From the IMG/VR virus record IMGVR_UViG_3300036768_000388, positions 1 to 59,850 of that record: a stretch of 59,850 bases of DNA, one strand, 5' to 3'. This stretch comes from a virus. A program made the position numbers and the translations under genes. The notes under the pieces are model-generated. The model did not search any database. It was not told the DNA's origin and was given only the letters and a program-made list of their open reading frames with translations. This document shows, piece by piece, positions 37,843 through 46,882 of the stretch. Within the stretch, counting starts at the first letter, position 1. Every line of letters starts with the position of its first letter.

Positions 37843-38194
37843 TTTTAGCTTTATCTAAAACGTCTTCAGCTAGTTTAGTTTCACCCTTCTGCATATATCT
37901 ACCTAAGTATCCACCTAATGCAGCTAAAAGAAATTGAAATGAATAGTCAGCAGCCATCTTAATTTGAGCTAATGTAGCATCAGTTAAAACAAAAGCACCA
38001 GCAAGTTTAGCAATACCGGAAGCCAACATGAAGACTATACAGAGACCAAATAAGCCAGCAGAAAATACGACCAAAGCTGCAGTAATAGAACCTTGTCCAG
38101 TCTTAGGGTCTCTAACCGTTGGAACAGGTATTCCGCGCTTATTCATGTCATTAACAAAACTAATCCACTTGCTTTTTAAGTCATTAAATGCCAT
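37799..38194 (-). CDS. holin-like membrane protein, 131 aa
   Basis: Start at ATG 38194 (AGGAT upstream), not the longer frame. After a helical N-terminus, RGIPVPTVRDPKTGQGSITA leads into two transmembrane segments (ALVVFSAGLFGLCIVFMLAS and YSFQFLLAALGGYLGRY). The xDPKTGxGS-then-membrane-helix pattern recurs in small phage membrane proteins of unknown role, with holin as one possibility. Confidence 0.7.
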   Translation of the reverse strand: MAFNDLKSKWISFVNDMNKRGIPVPTVRDPKTGQGSITAALVVFSAGLFGLCIVFMLASGIAKLAGAFVLTDATLAQIKMAADYSFQFLLAALGGYLGRYMQKGETKLAEDVLDKAKTKLDQSAQKVDSPD

Positions 38195-38238
38195 AAGTCT
38201 AATCCTATAGATATATTGTACCATGAAGGAGTGAGGGT

Positions 38239-38617
38239 ATGGAGTTGGCAACTGTAATTGATCTTAAGTTTAAAGAAATTATTAAGAAACTAATGGAACA
38301 ACCTCTACCCATTTAAAGCGTCTTATAAACTAGCAGGTATTGTTAAGAAGGTAGATGAAGAGAATGCTAGATTTGAAGAAGCTAGACAAGCTTCACTCAA
38401 ATCTTTTGTAACTAAAGATGATGCCGGCAATCTTGAAGTAGATGCGAACAATAACGTAAAGTTTACTCAAGAAAACTTAATTGAGTTTTCAAAGCAATTA
38501 GTCGAACTAGGTCAAGAAGAGATCGAATTTCAATCTATCAAGATTTCTGATTTAGGTGATAAAGTTGAGTTAACACCATCAGAAATGTTAGTTATTGCTG
38601 ATCTTTTTGTGGGATAA
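38239..38617 (+). CDS. conserved phage protein split by a +1 frameshift
   Basis: The first frame (MELATVIDLKFKEIIKKLME) stops at 38314; shifting +1 at the CCC codon 38308-38310 continues without a break as QPLPFKASYKLAGIVKKVDE ... KDDAGNLEVDANNNVKF ... LTPSEMLVIADLF to 38617, giving about 125 aa. The joined protein has the layout of a common small phage protein (PLP-x-K-x-x-YKLAK...FEEAR...D-x-x-G-N...). Either a programmed +1 shift, a real mutation, or a sequencing indel in CCC. A GAAGGAG/GAGGG ribosome-binding site is present. It is a plus-strand gene inside the minus-strand arm. Confidence 0.65.
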
Positions 38618-39107
38618 GTTTTAAAAAATCTGAACACATCTTAGCGGGTGTGACCATTGAGTAATTGTCATAGCCTGCGAATTTTCCACCTAGTTCATTG
38701 CAAAAATATTTATTTTCAGATTGCCAAGCATTTTCTTTAGGGAAATCTCTCTTTAAAGTCAAATGTAAAAAGAATCTCCAAGCAAAATAAGCAATTCCTG
38801 GCCAGTCATACTTCTTTCCCCAATAAGCTTTTACTTTTTCAAATACGGCTTGATGCTTCCAACTTTGACAACATTTAATCTTATAGCATTCTTCATTAAT
38901 TTTTAACCAATTCTCATAAGGAACAATCCTTACGCCAGTGTCTAGAGTGGATTCAAATACTAGAGGCTCTAATCCTTCTTCTTCAATTAGTATTGCCATA
39001 TGAGAAGGAACTTTAGCTAAATCTTTAACTAATAAACCACTAGCCCAAGCAATAATCTTTGAGCCAATCTTTTTATTCCTAGAAAATAAATAATATAAAT
39101 TTGCCAT
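38592..39107 (-). CDS. permuted NlpC/P60-like peptidase
   Basis: 171 aa. PSHMAILIEEEGLEPLVFES places a His before the core strands, and KYFCNELGGKFAGY gives a Cys after them, the order of circularly permuted NlpC/P60 (YiiX/LRAT-like) papain-fold enzymes; YWGKKYDWPGIAYF is the linking helix. Known relatives cleave peptidoglycan peptides or lipids. Next to tail and membrane protein genes, it may act in lysis or entry; the assignment is by pattern only. Confidence 0.6.
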   Translation of the reverse strand: MANLYYLFSRNKKIGSKIIAWASGLLVKDLAKVPSHMAILIEEEGLEPLVFESTLDTGVRIVPYENWLKINEECYKIKCCQSWKHQAVFEKVKAYWGKKYDWPGIAYFAWRFFLHLTLKRDFPKENAWQSENKYFCNELGGKFAGYDNYSMVTPAKMCSDFLKLIPQKDQQ

Positions 39108-39116
39108 ATATAATTC

Positions 39117-39599
39117 CTACTCCCATCCATTTTGGGTCAAAAAATTAGATATTGCTGATATAACTTCATCAAGAATATCTGAATGATTAGGGTGCATTGG
39201 TTTAATCGCTGAACAAATTCCTCGGACTGTTTTTAATGCTCCCCCTTCTAATAATATTTTAATAGAAGCCATTTGAGAAGCTAATGTTGCAACATCTGCA
39301 GGAGTGCCTTCTCGAACTAATTTCAAGTTTCGAGCACCAATTTTGTCTACAGCAATAGGTAAAAGTTTTTCACCAAATTTTCTTTGAGCTGTTTGTTGGA
39401 ATAAATCTTTTTCTTCTGTATTAAGTCCTACAGGAGGAACGAGCTTATTGCCTTGAAGAATCCAATTAATTCCTGGTTCAGGGATTAGGTCTTCAATGTC
39501 AACAATCATTTTAGATCGAGCAATCTCTCTAATTTCATCTTCTTCAACATTAATAATTTCTGCAACTTTATTATCAATTAAAATAGCATACTTCCTCAT
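39117..39599 (-). CDS. tail-region hypothetical protein
   Basis: 160 aa. YAILIDNKVAEIINVEEDEI and INWILQGNKLVPP form a short N-terminal beta domain reminiscent of fibre-assembly or tail-tip proteins. The C-terminal half is helical. Tightly packed between tail-cluster genes. Confidence 0.7.
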   Translation of the reverse strand: MRKYAILIDNKVAEIINVEEDEIREIARSKMIVDIEDLIPEPGINWILQGNKLVPPVGLNTEEKDLFQQTAQRKFGEKLLPIAVDKIGARNLKLVREGTPADVATLASQMASIKILLEGGALKTVRGICSAIKPMHPNHSDILDEVISAISNFLTQNGWE

Positions 39600-39601
39600 A
39601 A

Positions 39602-40150
39602 TTACTCATCCTTTTTGGTTACAGCTAGGAATTCAACTTCTTCTTTTAATCTGAAGAAGCTGTCATAAATTCCTAAGTGGTTTAGGTATATCTTGCTGAC
39701 AAAAGACTGTCCTAATCTTGTGATTGTTGCTTCAACCATAATAGTTCTTTCGCCATCCAACTCATTAGATAGTCCAAGGTTGGCTTGAGTAGGAGCAGCG
39801 ATCCACCTTTTGTTCACTAGAGTTCCATTAACTGTATGAACTAGCGTTTGATTCCAATTATTTGTTATATCTAGAAAATAAATCTTAAAAACACAAGAAC
39901 TTGAAGCCAATGTTTGTTCTGATTTATCTTGTAATGTAGCTACTATCTGAATACCATCAAAAGTTTGGGTATTAAATTTAGCCCAAAGCTTAACCTTTTG
40001 AGAATCAGGATTAAAGGCTCTATGTTTTTTAGTGAATAAGATAGAATTATAATCAGCACTCATAGTGATTACTAATTTTCTACCAGTTCTTAATTTTAAT
40101 GGCTGGCAGTATTTACTATTAATTGTAGATTTAATCCTTCTTGATGCCAT
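39602..40150 (-). CDS. tail protein, beta-rich, 182 aa
   Basis: Beta-sandwich-like sequence (KLWAKFNTQTFDGIQIVATLQD ...). Start MASRRIKSTINS. Two bases separate it from both neighbours, as expected in the late operon. Probably a virion component; no specific family. Confidence 0.65.
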   Translation of the reverse strand: MASRRIKSTINSKYCQPLKLRTGRKLVITMSADYNSILFTKKHRAFNPDSQKVKLWAKFNTQTFDGIQIVATLQDKSEQTLASSSCVFKIYFLDITNNWNQTLVHTVNGTLVNKRWIAAPTQANLGLSNELDGERTIMVEATITRLGQSFVSKIYLNHLGIYDSFFRLKEEVEFLAVTKKDE

Positions 40151-40152
40151 AC

Positions 40153-40575
40153 TTATCCATTATAAAAATGTGATTGTAATTTAAGTACCCAATCATTTTT
40201 AATTTTTTGAGTTATAAGAGGGTTTGTTAAAGCCATTAATTTTAAAACAGCTAATTCAAAACTCAAAGTATTAATGTCATCAAGGATTAATTTTAGTTCA
40301 GGATCTTGGGTTAATGCCACTAAATTAGGAACAGTCCATACTCCTGCTCGAACACGAGCCATATTTTCTGTAGCCATTTCAGCAATAATTTTGTCCTTAA
40401 CAGCAGCTCTCTTCATATATTTTTCGTAATCTTTTTCAGTTTGAGTCTTAAAAGTTTGAGCTACAATTCCGTCAAATTCATTTCTCAAACTTTGCTTATC
40501 TCCTTCAGATAAATTAGATATTGCAACTTCTAATTGCTCTCTGGTTTTGATAAAAATACCATTCCAATTAATCAT
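40153..40575 (-). CDS. hypothetical helical protein, 140 aa
   Basis: All-helical, with EKDYEKYMKRAAVKDKIIAEMA in the middle. It shares one base with the fibre gene before it. Could be a fibre chaperone by position (inference). Confidence 0.65.
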   Translation of the reverse strand: MINWNGIFIKTREQLEVAISNLSEGDKQSLRNEFDGIVAQTFKTQTEKDYEKYMKRAAVKDKIIAEMATENMARVRAGVWTVPNLVALTQDPELKLILDDINTLSFELAVLKLMALTNPLITQKIKNDWVLKLQSHFYNG

Positions 40576-41204
40576 TAGGCCACCTTCTTTAAGAAAAATA
40601 AGGATCCAAGACGAATGCTTACAGAGGTTCCAGTTTCAGATCTGAATTGAACGGCAACAGTTCCAGCAGTAGTTACGGTTAGATATCCGCTTCCTTTAAC
40701 TAGAAAATTTGTATTTGCAGCATTTACAGATGCAGAAACTACGTTGTCTGTAGCTGTAATCTGATCATATTGAAAATCCTTAGCAGTTCCAGCAGCTGCT
40801 TGAGAAATATACCACTTAGCTAAGACAGCACTTAAAGCTGCAGTACCAGCTCCTACACGAACACCAACTCCAGTAGTAGTAGCAGTAGATTGACAAATAG
40901 CAAAGACATCGAATTTATAAGTCCCTATAGGCAGACTTACAGAAGTTAATTCAGTCACATTTGCATAGGTTGTAGAGGTACTATTTTGATTTGTAGTTGT
41001 TATTCTATATACATATTCAAAGAAAGATAGGGGGGTGATTTGACTCCAACCAGTTGTAGCTACAGTTGTTTTTAAAAATAAGAAGGACCCATCAGTTACT
41101 ATTGCTAGTGAACCTATTGGGGCATCAACTCCTGAAGTAGCTGGTGAAGCATCTACTTCGTGAATCTCAATTTCATTTAAGGTAATAACGCCTAAACTAG
41201 CCAA
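40575..41204 (-). CDS. fibre protein sharing N-terminal module with 41206
   Basis: 209 aa. Residues 1-60 (GVITLNEIEIHEVDASPATS ... APIGSLAIVTDGS) match the start of the 41206 product, implying the same docking site on the virion. The rest is a Thr/Ser/Ala-rich beta domain (jelly-roll-like) with GVGVRVGAGTAALSAV. Probably a receptor-binding tip or short fibre. Confidence 0.75.
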   Translation of the reverse strand: MASLGVITLNEIEIHEVDASPATSGVDAPIGSLAIVTDGSFLFLKTTVATTGWSQITPLSFFEYVYRITTTNQNSTSTTYANVTELTSVSLPIGTYKFDVFAICQSTATTTGVGVRVGAGTAALSAVLAKWYISQAAAGTAKDFQYDQITATDNVVSASVNAANTNFLVKGSGYLTVTTAGTVAVQFRSETGTSVSIRLGSLFFLKKVA

Positions 41205-41205
41205 G

Positions 41206-42912
41206 CTATCTCATCCTATTTAAGACTATTTTCCAAGTAATATCTGCACCTGCAACACCAGTTACTCGAATGTCAACAGATGTTCCATTGACTATTGGGG
41301 TAATTGTAGCAGCACTTATTGCAGCATCTTCAGAAGTATAATCTGTTTGCACTGTTAATATTGAAACTGTACCTGCATTATTTTTTACACGAATTGTTCT
41401 TTCATAAGCTACGGACTCATTAGCACCATTTGTTCTCAATCCTGTTACCATGACTTTTAATAATTCCACCGAATTTGTAGAAGTAGTAACAGAAGCAATT
41501 ACAGTATTTACTGCACCACTAGTTGTTGTGCTATTTGCACTAATATTAAATTTGACATTGTTCTCTTGTAAATGTAATAATGATTCTGGGGTATTGTTTC
41601 CAATACCTAATCTAGTATTTGCTTCATCAAACGCAGAATTTGAACCTAGATTAATTTTACCTTTAGTAGCATTGCTTGTTGAAGATAAATTTAAATTATT
41701 AGAAGCTGCATTACCACCGTTAAGAGTTTGACCCCCTGCTCTACCTGCTAATAAAGTATATTGAGTGTGATCGTCATCCAATAGCCCTGGCAATGTTCCG
41801 TGATCAAGATCAGAAATTTGAGAAGAAGTAATACTAATAGGAGTATTAGCTGCACTAGTAATTTGACCTTGAGCATTAACAGTAATTGTAGGTACAGATC
41901 CAGCTAATCCATAAGAGTTAGCTGTTACACCTGTATTAGAAATTGCTATTGAAGGATTTCCAGCAACACCGTCTCCATTGGTTATAGAAATTCCTGTACT
42001 AGCTTGGATACTTCTAGAAACAAATGTATCTAAGGCTGTTTGTACTAAGATCCCGTTGGAATTAAATGCTGCTAAAGCTGCTAATGTAGGATCTGCAGCT
42101 TGTTTTTCAGAATCTAATTCATTAATTGCTGCCTGAACATTTGTTGCAGAAATATTTCCTGCAGGAGTATTAGTTATTTGAGAAGCATTATAGTCACCGC
42201 TTTGAGCAGTTACAGCTCCAGACCGTCCAAAAACAGAAGTTACATCTGAAGGAGATATTTCAATATAAATTGAACCAGACCAACGATAAGTCTTATTATT
42301 ATCTAATGTTACATAGATCTTTCCATTTTCACCAGTAACAGGTAACGAAGCAAAATTTGCGTATTCTTCAACATCATCTACGAAACTAGGTAGTTGCGCA
42401 GAAGGAACCTTACCATTAGAATCTAGTGTTGCTAAACCATTAGGTTGGGCTTTTTGGGCTGTGATTCTAGCATCAGCTGCACTATTAAAATCTGAAACCT
42501 GAGAAGCTGTAATACTAATAGGAGTATTAGCTGCACTAGTAATTCTTCCTTTTGCGTCAACAGTAATTGTAGGCACAGATCCAGCTAATCCATAAGAGTT
42601 AGCTGTTACACCTGTGTTTGTTAAATCTGCTGTGATCTGATTAGCAACATCATTATAAGAAAGATTAATATTTGAAGTGTTCGCAAGTGCAGCACCAATA
42701 GCATCTTGAATATCCTCAGTAGTTGTTGTTGCTAAGACAGTCCAAGCCGTATCTGCTGTTCCACTCTTAATATAAGCAGTAGCTGTAGTCCCATCTTCAA
42801 AAATAGCCATTGATCCTAATGGAGCAACTGTACCTAAAGCTGCAGAAGGATCTGCATCAACCTCTAAAAATTGTTTATTATTTAATGTAATTAAACCGGT
42901 TACATTTGCCAT
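41206..42912 (-). CDS. tail fibre protein with internal repeats
   Basis: 568 aa. N-terminal docking module (LITLNNKQFLEVDADPSAAL ... APLGSMAIFEDG), two copies of TGVTANSYGLAGSVPTITV plus ITSAANTPISIT (DNA copies at 41828 and 42509), a GKIYVTLDNNKTYRW carbohydrate-module-like motif, then LLDDDHTQYTLLAGR and NLSSTSNATKGKINLGSN, both frequent in phage fibres. The C-terminal 120 residues are a separate beta domain. Repeats would allow fibre-length change by recombination. Confidence 0.85.
   Translation of the reverse strand: MANVTGLITLNNKQFLEVDADPSAALGTVAPLGSMAIFEDGTTATAYIKSGTADTAWTVLATTTTEDIQDAIGAALANTSNINLSYNDVANQITADLTNTGVTANSYGLAGSVPTITVDAKGRITSAANTPISITASQVSDFNSAADARITAQKAQPNGLATLDSNGKVPSAQLPSFVDDVEEYANFASLPVTGENGKIYVTLDNNKTYRWSGSIYIEISPSDVTSVFGRSGAVTAQSGDYNASQITNTPAGNISATNVQAAINELDSEKQAADPTLAALAAFNSNGILVQTALDTFVSRSIQASTGISITNGDGVAGNPSIAISNTGVTANSYGLAGSVPTITVNAQGQITSAANTPISITSSQISDLDHGTLPGLLDDDHTQYTLLAGRAGGQTLNGGNAASNNLNLSSTSNATKGKINLGSNSAFDEANTRLGIGNNTPESLLHLQENNVKFNISANSTTTSGAVNTVIASVTTSTNSVELLKVMVTGLRTNGANESVAYERTIRVKNNAGTVSILTVQTDYTSEDAAISAATITPIVNGTSVDIRVTGVAGADITWKIVLNRMR
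41828..41934. repeat. fibre repeat copy 1 (pair with 42509-42615)
   Basis: About 107 bp nearly identical to the second copy 681 bp away, both encoding the SYGLAGSVPTITV unit. Very few differences, in the middle. Confidence 0.85.
42509..42615. repeat. fibre repeat copy 2 (pair with 41828-41934)
   Basis: Second copy of the same direct repeat within the fibre gene. Confidence 0.85.
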
Positions 42913-42913
42913 C

Positions 42914-43357
42914 TTACTCTCCTAATCTTTCGATCTCAACAGAACCCATCCATTTTGTTAGGTTATTGGTTGCGCCTCTTACTTGTAATTTTACTACGTT
43001 TCCATCGGGGAATAATCTTGCATTAAAGCTATCATTGGACTTACTTGAAAAATCACTCTGCTCTATTTTTACTGCCTGAACATTCCCCAAATCTTTATAA
43101 AAAACAGAAGTCCTCTTTAATCCTGCTCTATTATTGTTTTCTTTACCTATAATTGAGAAGGTCATCATAACTGTTGAATTATTTTCTAATTCATATTCAT
43201 AAATTGTTTCCCAATTAGTAGAAGAAAATTCCCCACTAATTAAGGTAAATCTTTCAATAAATTCGTTCAAAGCATTTAGAATCTCATCAGCATCTTCGAT
43301 ATTATGAAGACGCTGTCTGAATCTCTGTCTTGCTCTTAAAGAAATTGGAACCCCCAT
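42914..43357 (-). CDS. virion protein, 147 aa
   Basis: Basic N-terminus (PISLRARQRFRQRLHNIED), helical start and beta-rich remainder. One-base overlap with the next gene. Probably a tail/baseplate component; not recognised. Confidence 0.65.
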   Translation of the reverse strand: MGVPISLRARQRFRQRLHNIEDADEILNALNEFIERFTLISGEFSSTNWETIYEYELENNSTVMMTFSIIGKENNNRAGLKRTSVFYKDLGNVQAVKIEQSDFSSKSNDSFNARLFPDGNVVKLQVRGATNNLTKWMGSVEIERLGE

Positions 43358-43743
43358 TATTCACCTAATGTGATAGCTACCACACCCTTTCTTACATGTG
43401 AGTCCGCAATTACTGTGATTTCTACCGTATAATGCGTTAAATCCTGGATAGCATCTGCTAATACCGGAGACATGTAATAAAAACCGTTCACGTCTGCCGC
43501 TATTCCGGATTCTGTGATACCGATCGTCACCCCATTTTGGTCTCTAATCACGAAAGATAGCGTTCCTAAACTTGAAGTCATTTGTTGACCATCTTTTGTC
43601 ATCCAGAAAGTCCCCTGAAGCTGATTACTAGCGTTGATAGAGAAGATAGCTCTCGGCTCATAGGTAGGGTTAGCTATCAATGGAATCGCAGGCCCTACTG
43701 GAGTAAAAAGAAAGTTATTATTGACCAGAAAGTTCAAAGCCAT
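43357..43743 (-). CDS. virion protein, 128 aa, beta-sandwich-like
   Basis: Ig-like beta pattern (SLGTLSFVIRDQNGVTIGIT). Codon use and base composition here and in the following gene are somewhat richer in G+C than in neighbouring fibre genes, suggesting a separate origin. Not recognised. Confidence 0.65.
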   Translation of the reverse strand: MALNFLVNNNFLFTPVGPAIPLIANPTYEPRAIFSINASNQLQGTFWMTKDGQQMTSSLGTLSFVIRDQNGVTIGITESGIAADVNGFYYMSPVLADAIQDLTHYTVEITVIADSHVRKGVVAITLGE

Positions 43744-43744
43744 C

Positions 43745-45802
43745 TTATGCCTCCTGAATCACTGGTCTTAGTTCTTGTGCGGGTAACGAGTTGTTAGTGT
43801 ATCTCAAAAGTGTTCCAACCGTATTTGGGATGGTTCCAAGAGTTAGCCAATTTGCTCCGTTATCTATAGAGTATTCAAAGAACGAGCTGTTTGCCACAGT
43901 TGTGTGGTTGGCAACGAGCGTATCGCTTAAATCTCTTACTGTGTGTCGAAGATTTGGGACCGACCCGCTGTAAGCCTTCTTCAACCTGTAAACAACCTGA
44001 TTGGTTGCAGGGTTGGTATCGTCATGGTTGTATTCCCAATTTGAAGAGATCTCATTGAGATCTTGAAGACCTAAAATGAATTCATATATCTGAGCTGGAA
44101 TCGAAGCACCAAGTCTAAGCGTGTCGAAAAGAATCTTGAACTGAACCTGAGTCCCAGAAGTAAAAGCTGATAGATCTTCTGCCAATGGCAAAGACACCCA
44201 TCCTCCTGAGATAACTCCAAAACCTGAAGTTCTATAATAAACTTTTAAGTCGCCAGTAGACTCAAGATATTTGTTTAGGGTTGTTATAAACTTATAAATG
44301 CTAGCAGGGGTATCTAAAACTTTTGTCACGATAAACGAATAATCAAACCTAGCATCGCTTCTCAAATCTGTTAGAAAGACTCCTCTTTGACCTGCGATGT
44401 TTACTGAGCCTAGTGTTGCTAACCATCCTCCTTGTTCAAGGCTAATTCCATTTATAGCGTTCATCTGATACTCGACGATATCGTTGGTAAAACCCTCAAA
44501 ATATTTATTAGTGTTCCCGCCAAAGATAGCGTCGATAGAGTTGTTAACAACCTGCTTCATTACGAATACGTTTGAATGAGTTATGTAGATGGCCCGATCT
44601 AGGGCTGTAGACCATGCGGTAAATACTGCCGAAGGAGCTACTATCTGGTTCGGAGCCCCAAGAAGATTTGAGGTTACAAGACTAGGCCAAATAGTAATGC
44701 CTGCGGTCAGATCAGAGATTCGGCCAAGATAAAGATTTGACGTTGTTGCAAAAAACACGCAATCCTGTCCGGCGTTGGAGGTGTGCCCAGGAACCGCAAA
44801 ATACTCATTGTCATTGCCTAACAGTGTGCCGGTTAACACAGGAAGATTTCCTGTTTTGAAAAGCCAGTTCGAACCAGTGGTGCCAAAGGCTCGGCCAACC
44901 TGTCCGGCAGAGATGTCAGTCGTAAAGTTTAAGACAGCTCCGCCTGATGTCGCCGAGATCTGATAGCTGACTCCAGCGACAGGATTTCTCACAAAGTAGG
45001 TAGTCCCTGCAGTTATACCGGCACCACCGGTGATAGAGGTAAAAACAATGGGATCATTGTCTAAGAAAGTATGGCCAGCATGTGAGATGATGTCTGTAGC
45101 GGCTACCCCTGTTACTGGGGCGGTAGAGTAGGTGGGCGTAGCTATCGCGTCGTAGACGTAGTATTGGTGTGTTGCGGACACTCCGTTATGTGCATATATT
45201 CTATTTTGAGTTTTATCCAAGATAAAACCCACAGTAGTTGTTTGAAGCTGACCTACTCCAATAGACGCCGGATCTTGCAAAAAATATACTGCTTTTTGAT
45301 TGGTGCCTGTAGCGAAAGGGATAGTAGGAAATCCAAGTGGTGCGAAGTCTGTAAGGTTTATATTATTCACCATGTATAAACCTCCGTTGATCAGTATAGA
45401 TCCTGTTGTAGCTAAGAAAATCTTCCATCCTGTGTTTCCATTATCAATAACTTTCAGTCCTCTATATGTGTGGGTAGTGGCGGCAACATCGGCTACTGCA
45501 AATTGAATTCTTCCTATGTATGCCAATGAGCCCGTAGTAAAATCAATAGTGTGCAGAAAGCACTGTATAAGTCCGCCAGTTTCTGTGTTTATAGTGAAAA
45601 TCCTACCGTTGTCAGATATGAAAACATTTATAGCAGTCTGGCCTACGGTGTCAGTAATAATATCAATAAACTTATTGAGCGAGGGTCCTAAACAACTTTT
45701 TCCACTTAAGGTTTTTTGAAGAATTCTACCTTGAATAGTGGTCCTAGTTTGATCATAGGTCCCTCCTACTGAAGCTAATAAGTCCGCATTAATAAATTTC
45801 AT
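43745..45802 (-). CDS. large virion/tail protein, 685 aa
   Basis: Start at ATG 45802 (AGGAG upstream). Beta-rich throughout, with propeller-like repeated strands (INVFISDNGRIFTINTETG; GVGQLQTTTVGFILDKTQNR) in the N-half, an insert AGHTFLDNDPIVFTSITGG and GTTYFVRNPVAGVSYQIS in the middle (a module recurrent in phage virion proteins), and a jelly-roll-like end. Probably a tail or receptor-binding component; the exact role is unknown. Confidence 0.75.
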   Translation of the reverse strand: MKFINADLLASVGGTYDQTRTTIQGRILQKTLSGKSCLGPSLNKFIDIITDTVGQTAINVFISDNGRIFTINTETGGLIQCFLHTIDFTTGSLAYIGRIQFAVADVAATTHTYRGLKVIDNGNTGWKIFLATTGSILINGGLYMVNNINLTDFAPLGFPTIPFATGTNQKAVYFLQDPASIGVGQLQTTTVGFILDKTQNRIYAHNGVSATHQYYVYDAIATPTYSTAPVTGVAATDIISHAGHTFLDNDPIVFTSITGGAGITAGTTYFVRNPVAGVSYQISATSGGAVLNFTTDISAGQVGRAFGTTGSNWLFKTGNLPVLTGTLLGNDNEYFAVPGHTSNAGQDCVFFATTSNLYLGRISDLTAGITIWPSLVTSNLLGAPNQIVAPSAVFTAWSTALDRAIYITHSNVFVMKQVVNNSIDAIFGGNTNKYFEGFTNDIVEYQMNAINGISLEQGGWLATLGSVNIAGQRGVFLTDLRSDARFDYSFIVTKVLDTPASIYKFITTLNKYLESTGDLKVYYRTSGFGVISGGWVSLPLAEDLSAFTSGTQVQFKILFDTLRLGASIPAQIYEFILGLQDLNEISSNWEYNHDDTNPATNQVVYRLKKAYSGSVPNLRHTVRDLSDTLVANHTTVANSSFFEYSIDNGANWLTLGTIPNTVGTLLRYTNNSLPAQELRPVIQEA

Positions 45803-45810
45803 CTTCTCTC

Positions 45811-46818
45811 CTATATAATCGACCAAGGTGCATTGGTTCTTCTATATCTTGTTCCATCGAGTATGTAATTAAAATCTCTTCTAACTGTAAATCCTGGAAA
45901 TTTAGCACTTGTCCATTCAATTCTAATTATTCTTTGATTTTTAGTACCAAAATCCGCATAAGTATAAGTTGGATCAACATCATCTGATGCTAAAATCATT
46001 TGCCTTAAATTATTTACAAATACATGTTGAGTTCCAGAAGGAGTTCCGTCTTCTGTACCTATACTTAATCCACTATTTGATTGTAATTGAGTTAAGATTG
46101 ATGTTAACAATATTTGAGTAGCATCATCATCAACCTTTAAAGTTCCATTAAGTAGTTGTGTTAAAATAGAAGTAAGAAGAACTTGAGCGTCTGTATCTTT
46201 AACGGAAACTTTTCCATTAGAGTCAACTTGAGCTTTATTAGCACCATCACTAATCCCTACTCTAAGATCTAATTCTGAATCTACTCTAAGGGAATGCTTA
46301 ATTCCGGTTTTAGTACCATCTTCAGATCCAGTAGCATTAATAGAGTCAGGAGTAGTTGGATCATATCCGTTGGCCTCAATTTGAATATCACCAATATTTA
46401 CAGATGCATTAACAGGTAAGGGATTTTCATTGTCATAACGTCTACCGTATTTATCTACTAATACTGTTCTTTGAGCAACTGTAGGTTCTTCTTCGTAAAC
46501 TGCTCTAGTGAACTCTTCAAGAGGTACAGATGGTCTTTTTTGCTCATTTGCAGCAATAAAGCAATTTTTAGCTAATGTGTAAGCAGACAGATCAGATCTA
46601 GCATCTATATTTCCCTTTTTAGGACCTATAGCAATTTGTGTCGGTGATATTACTCTTTTGACTTCTATATCATTTAGATTAGGTAAGGTATTTCCACCAA
46701 TATACACTTCTTGCTTTACTTTAAACAAGCTTGCATCTGGAACTACTAATATTCCATCGACAGACCCATCAGCCAATATATACTGATTAGGGACTGCGAT
46801 AAAGCGTTTCTCTAACAT
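45811..46818 (-). CDS. virion protein, 335 aa
   Basis: Ends 8 nt before the large tail gene. It contains two copies of an ILTQL segment (VLLTSILTQLLNGTLKVDD, ILLTSILTQLQSNSG) in a short coiled-coil-like stretch between beta domains. Likely a fibre or baseplate-attached protein. The 46819-46882 gap holds nothing obvious besides the leader. Confidence 0.7.
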   Translation of the reverse strand: MLEKRFIAVPNQYILADGSVDGILVVPDASLFKVKQEVYIGGNTLPNLNDIEVKRVISPTQIAIGPKKGNIDARSDLSAYTLAKNCFIAANEQKRPSVPLEEFTRAVYEEEPTVAQRTVLVDKYGRRYDNENPLPVNASVNIGDIQIEANGYDPTTPDSINATGSEDGTKTGIKHSLRVDSELDLRVGISDGANKAQVDSNGKVSVKDTDAQVLLTSILTQLLNGTLKVDDDATQILLTSILTQLQSNSGLSIGTEDGTPSGTQHVFVNNLRQMILASDDVDPTYTYADFGTKNQRIIRIEWTSAKFPGFTVRRDFNYILDGTRYRRTNAPWSII

Positions 46819-46882
46819 AATTTCCTTACCTAACCAAACACCTATGACCCTTCATAGGCTTTCGTATCTCTATTTTATCAGA

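Noticed and set aside
41450-41731. Plus-strand frame within the fibre gene
   Set aside because: Shadow of the fibre repeats with no start signal.
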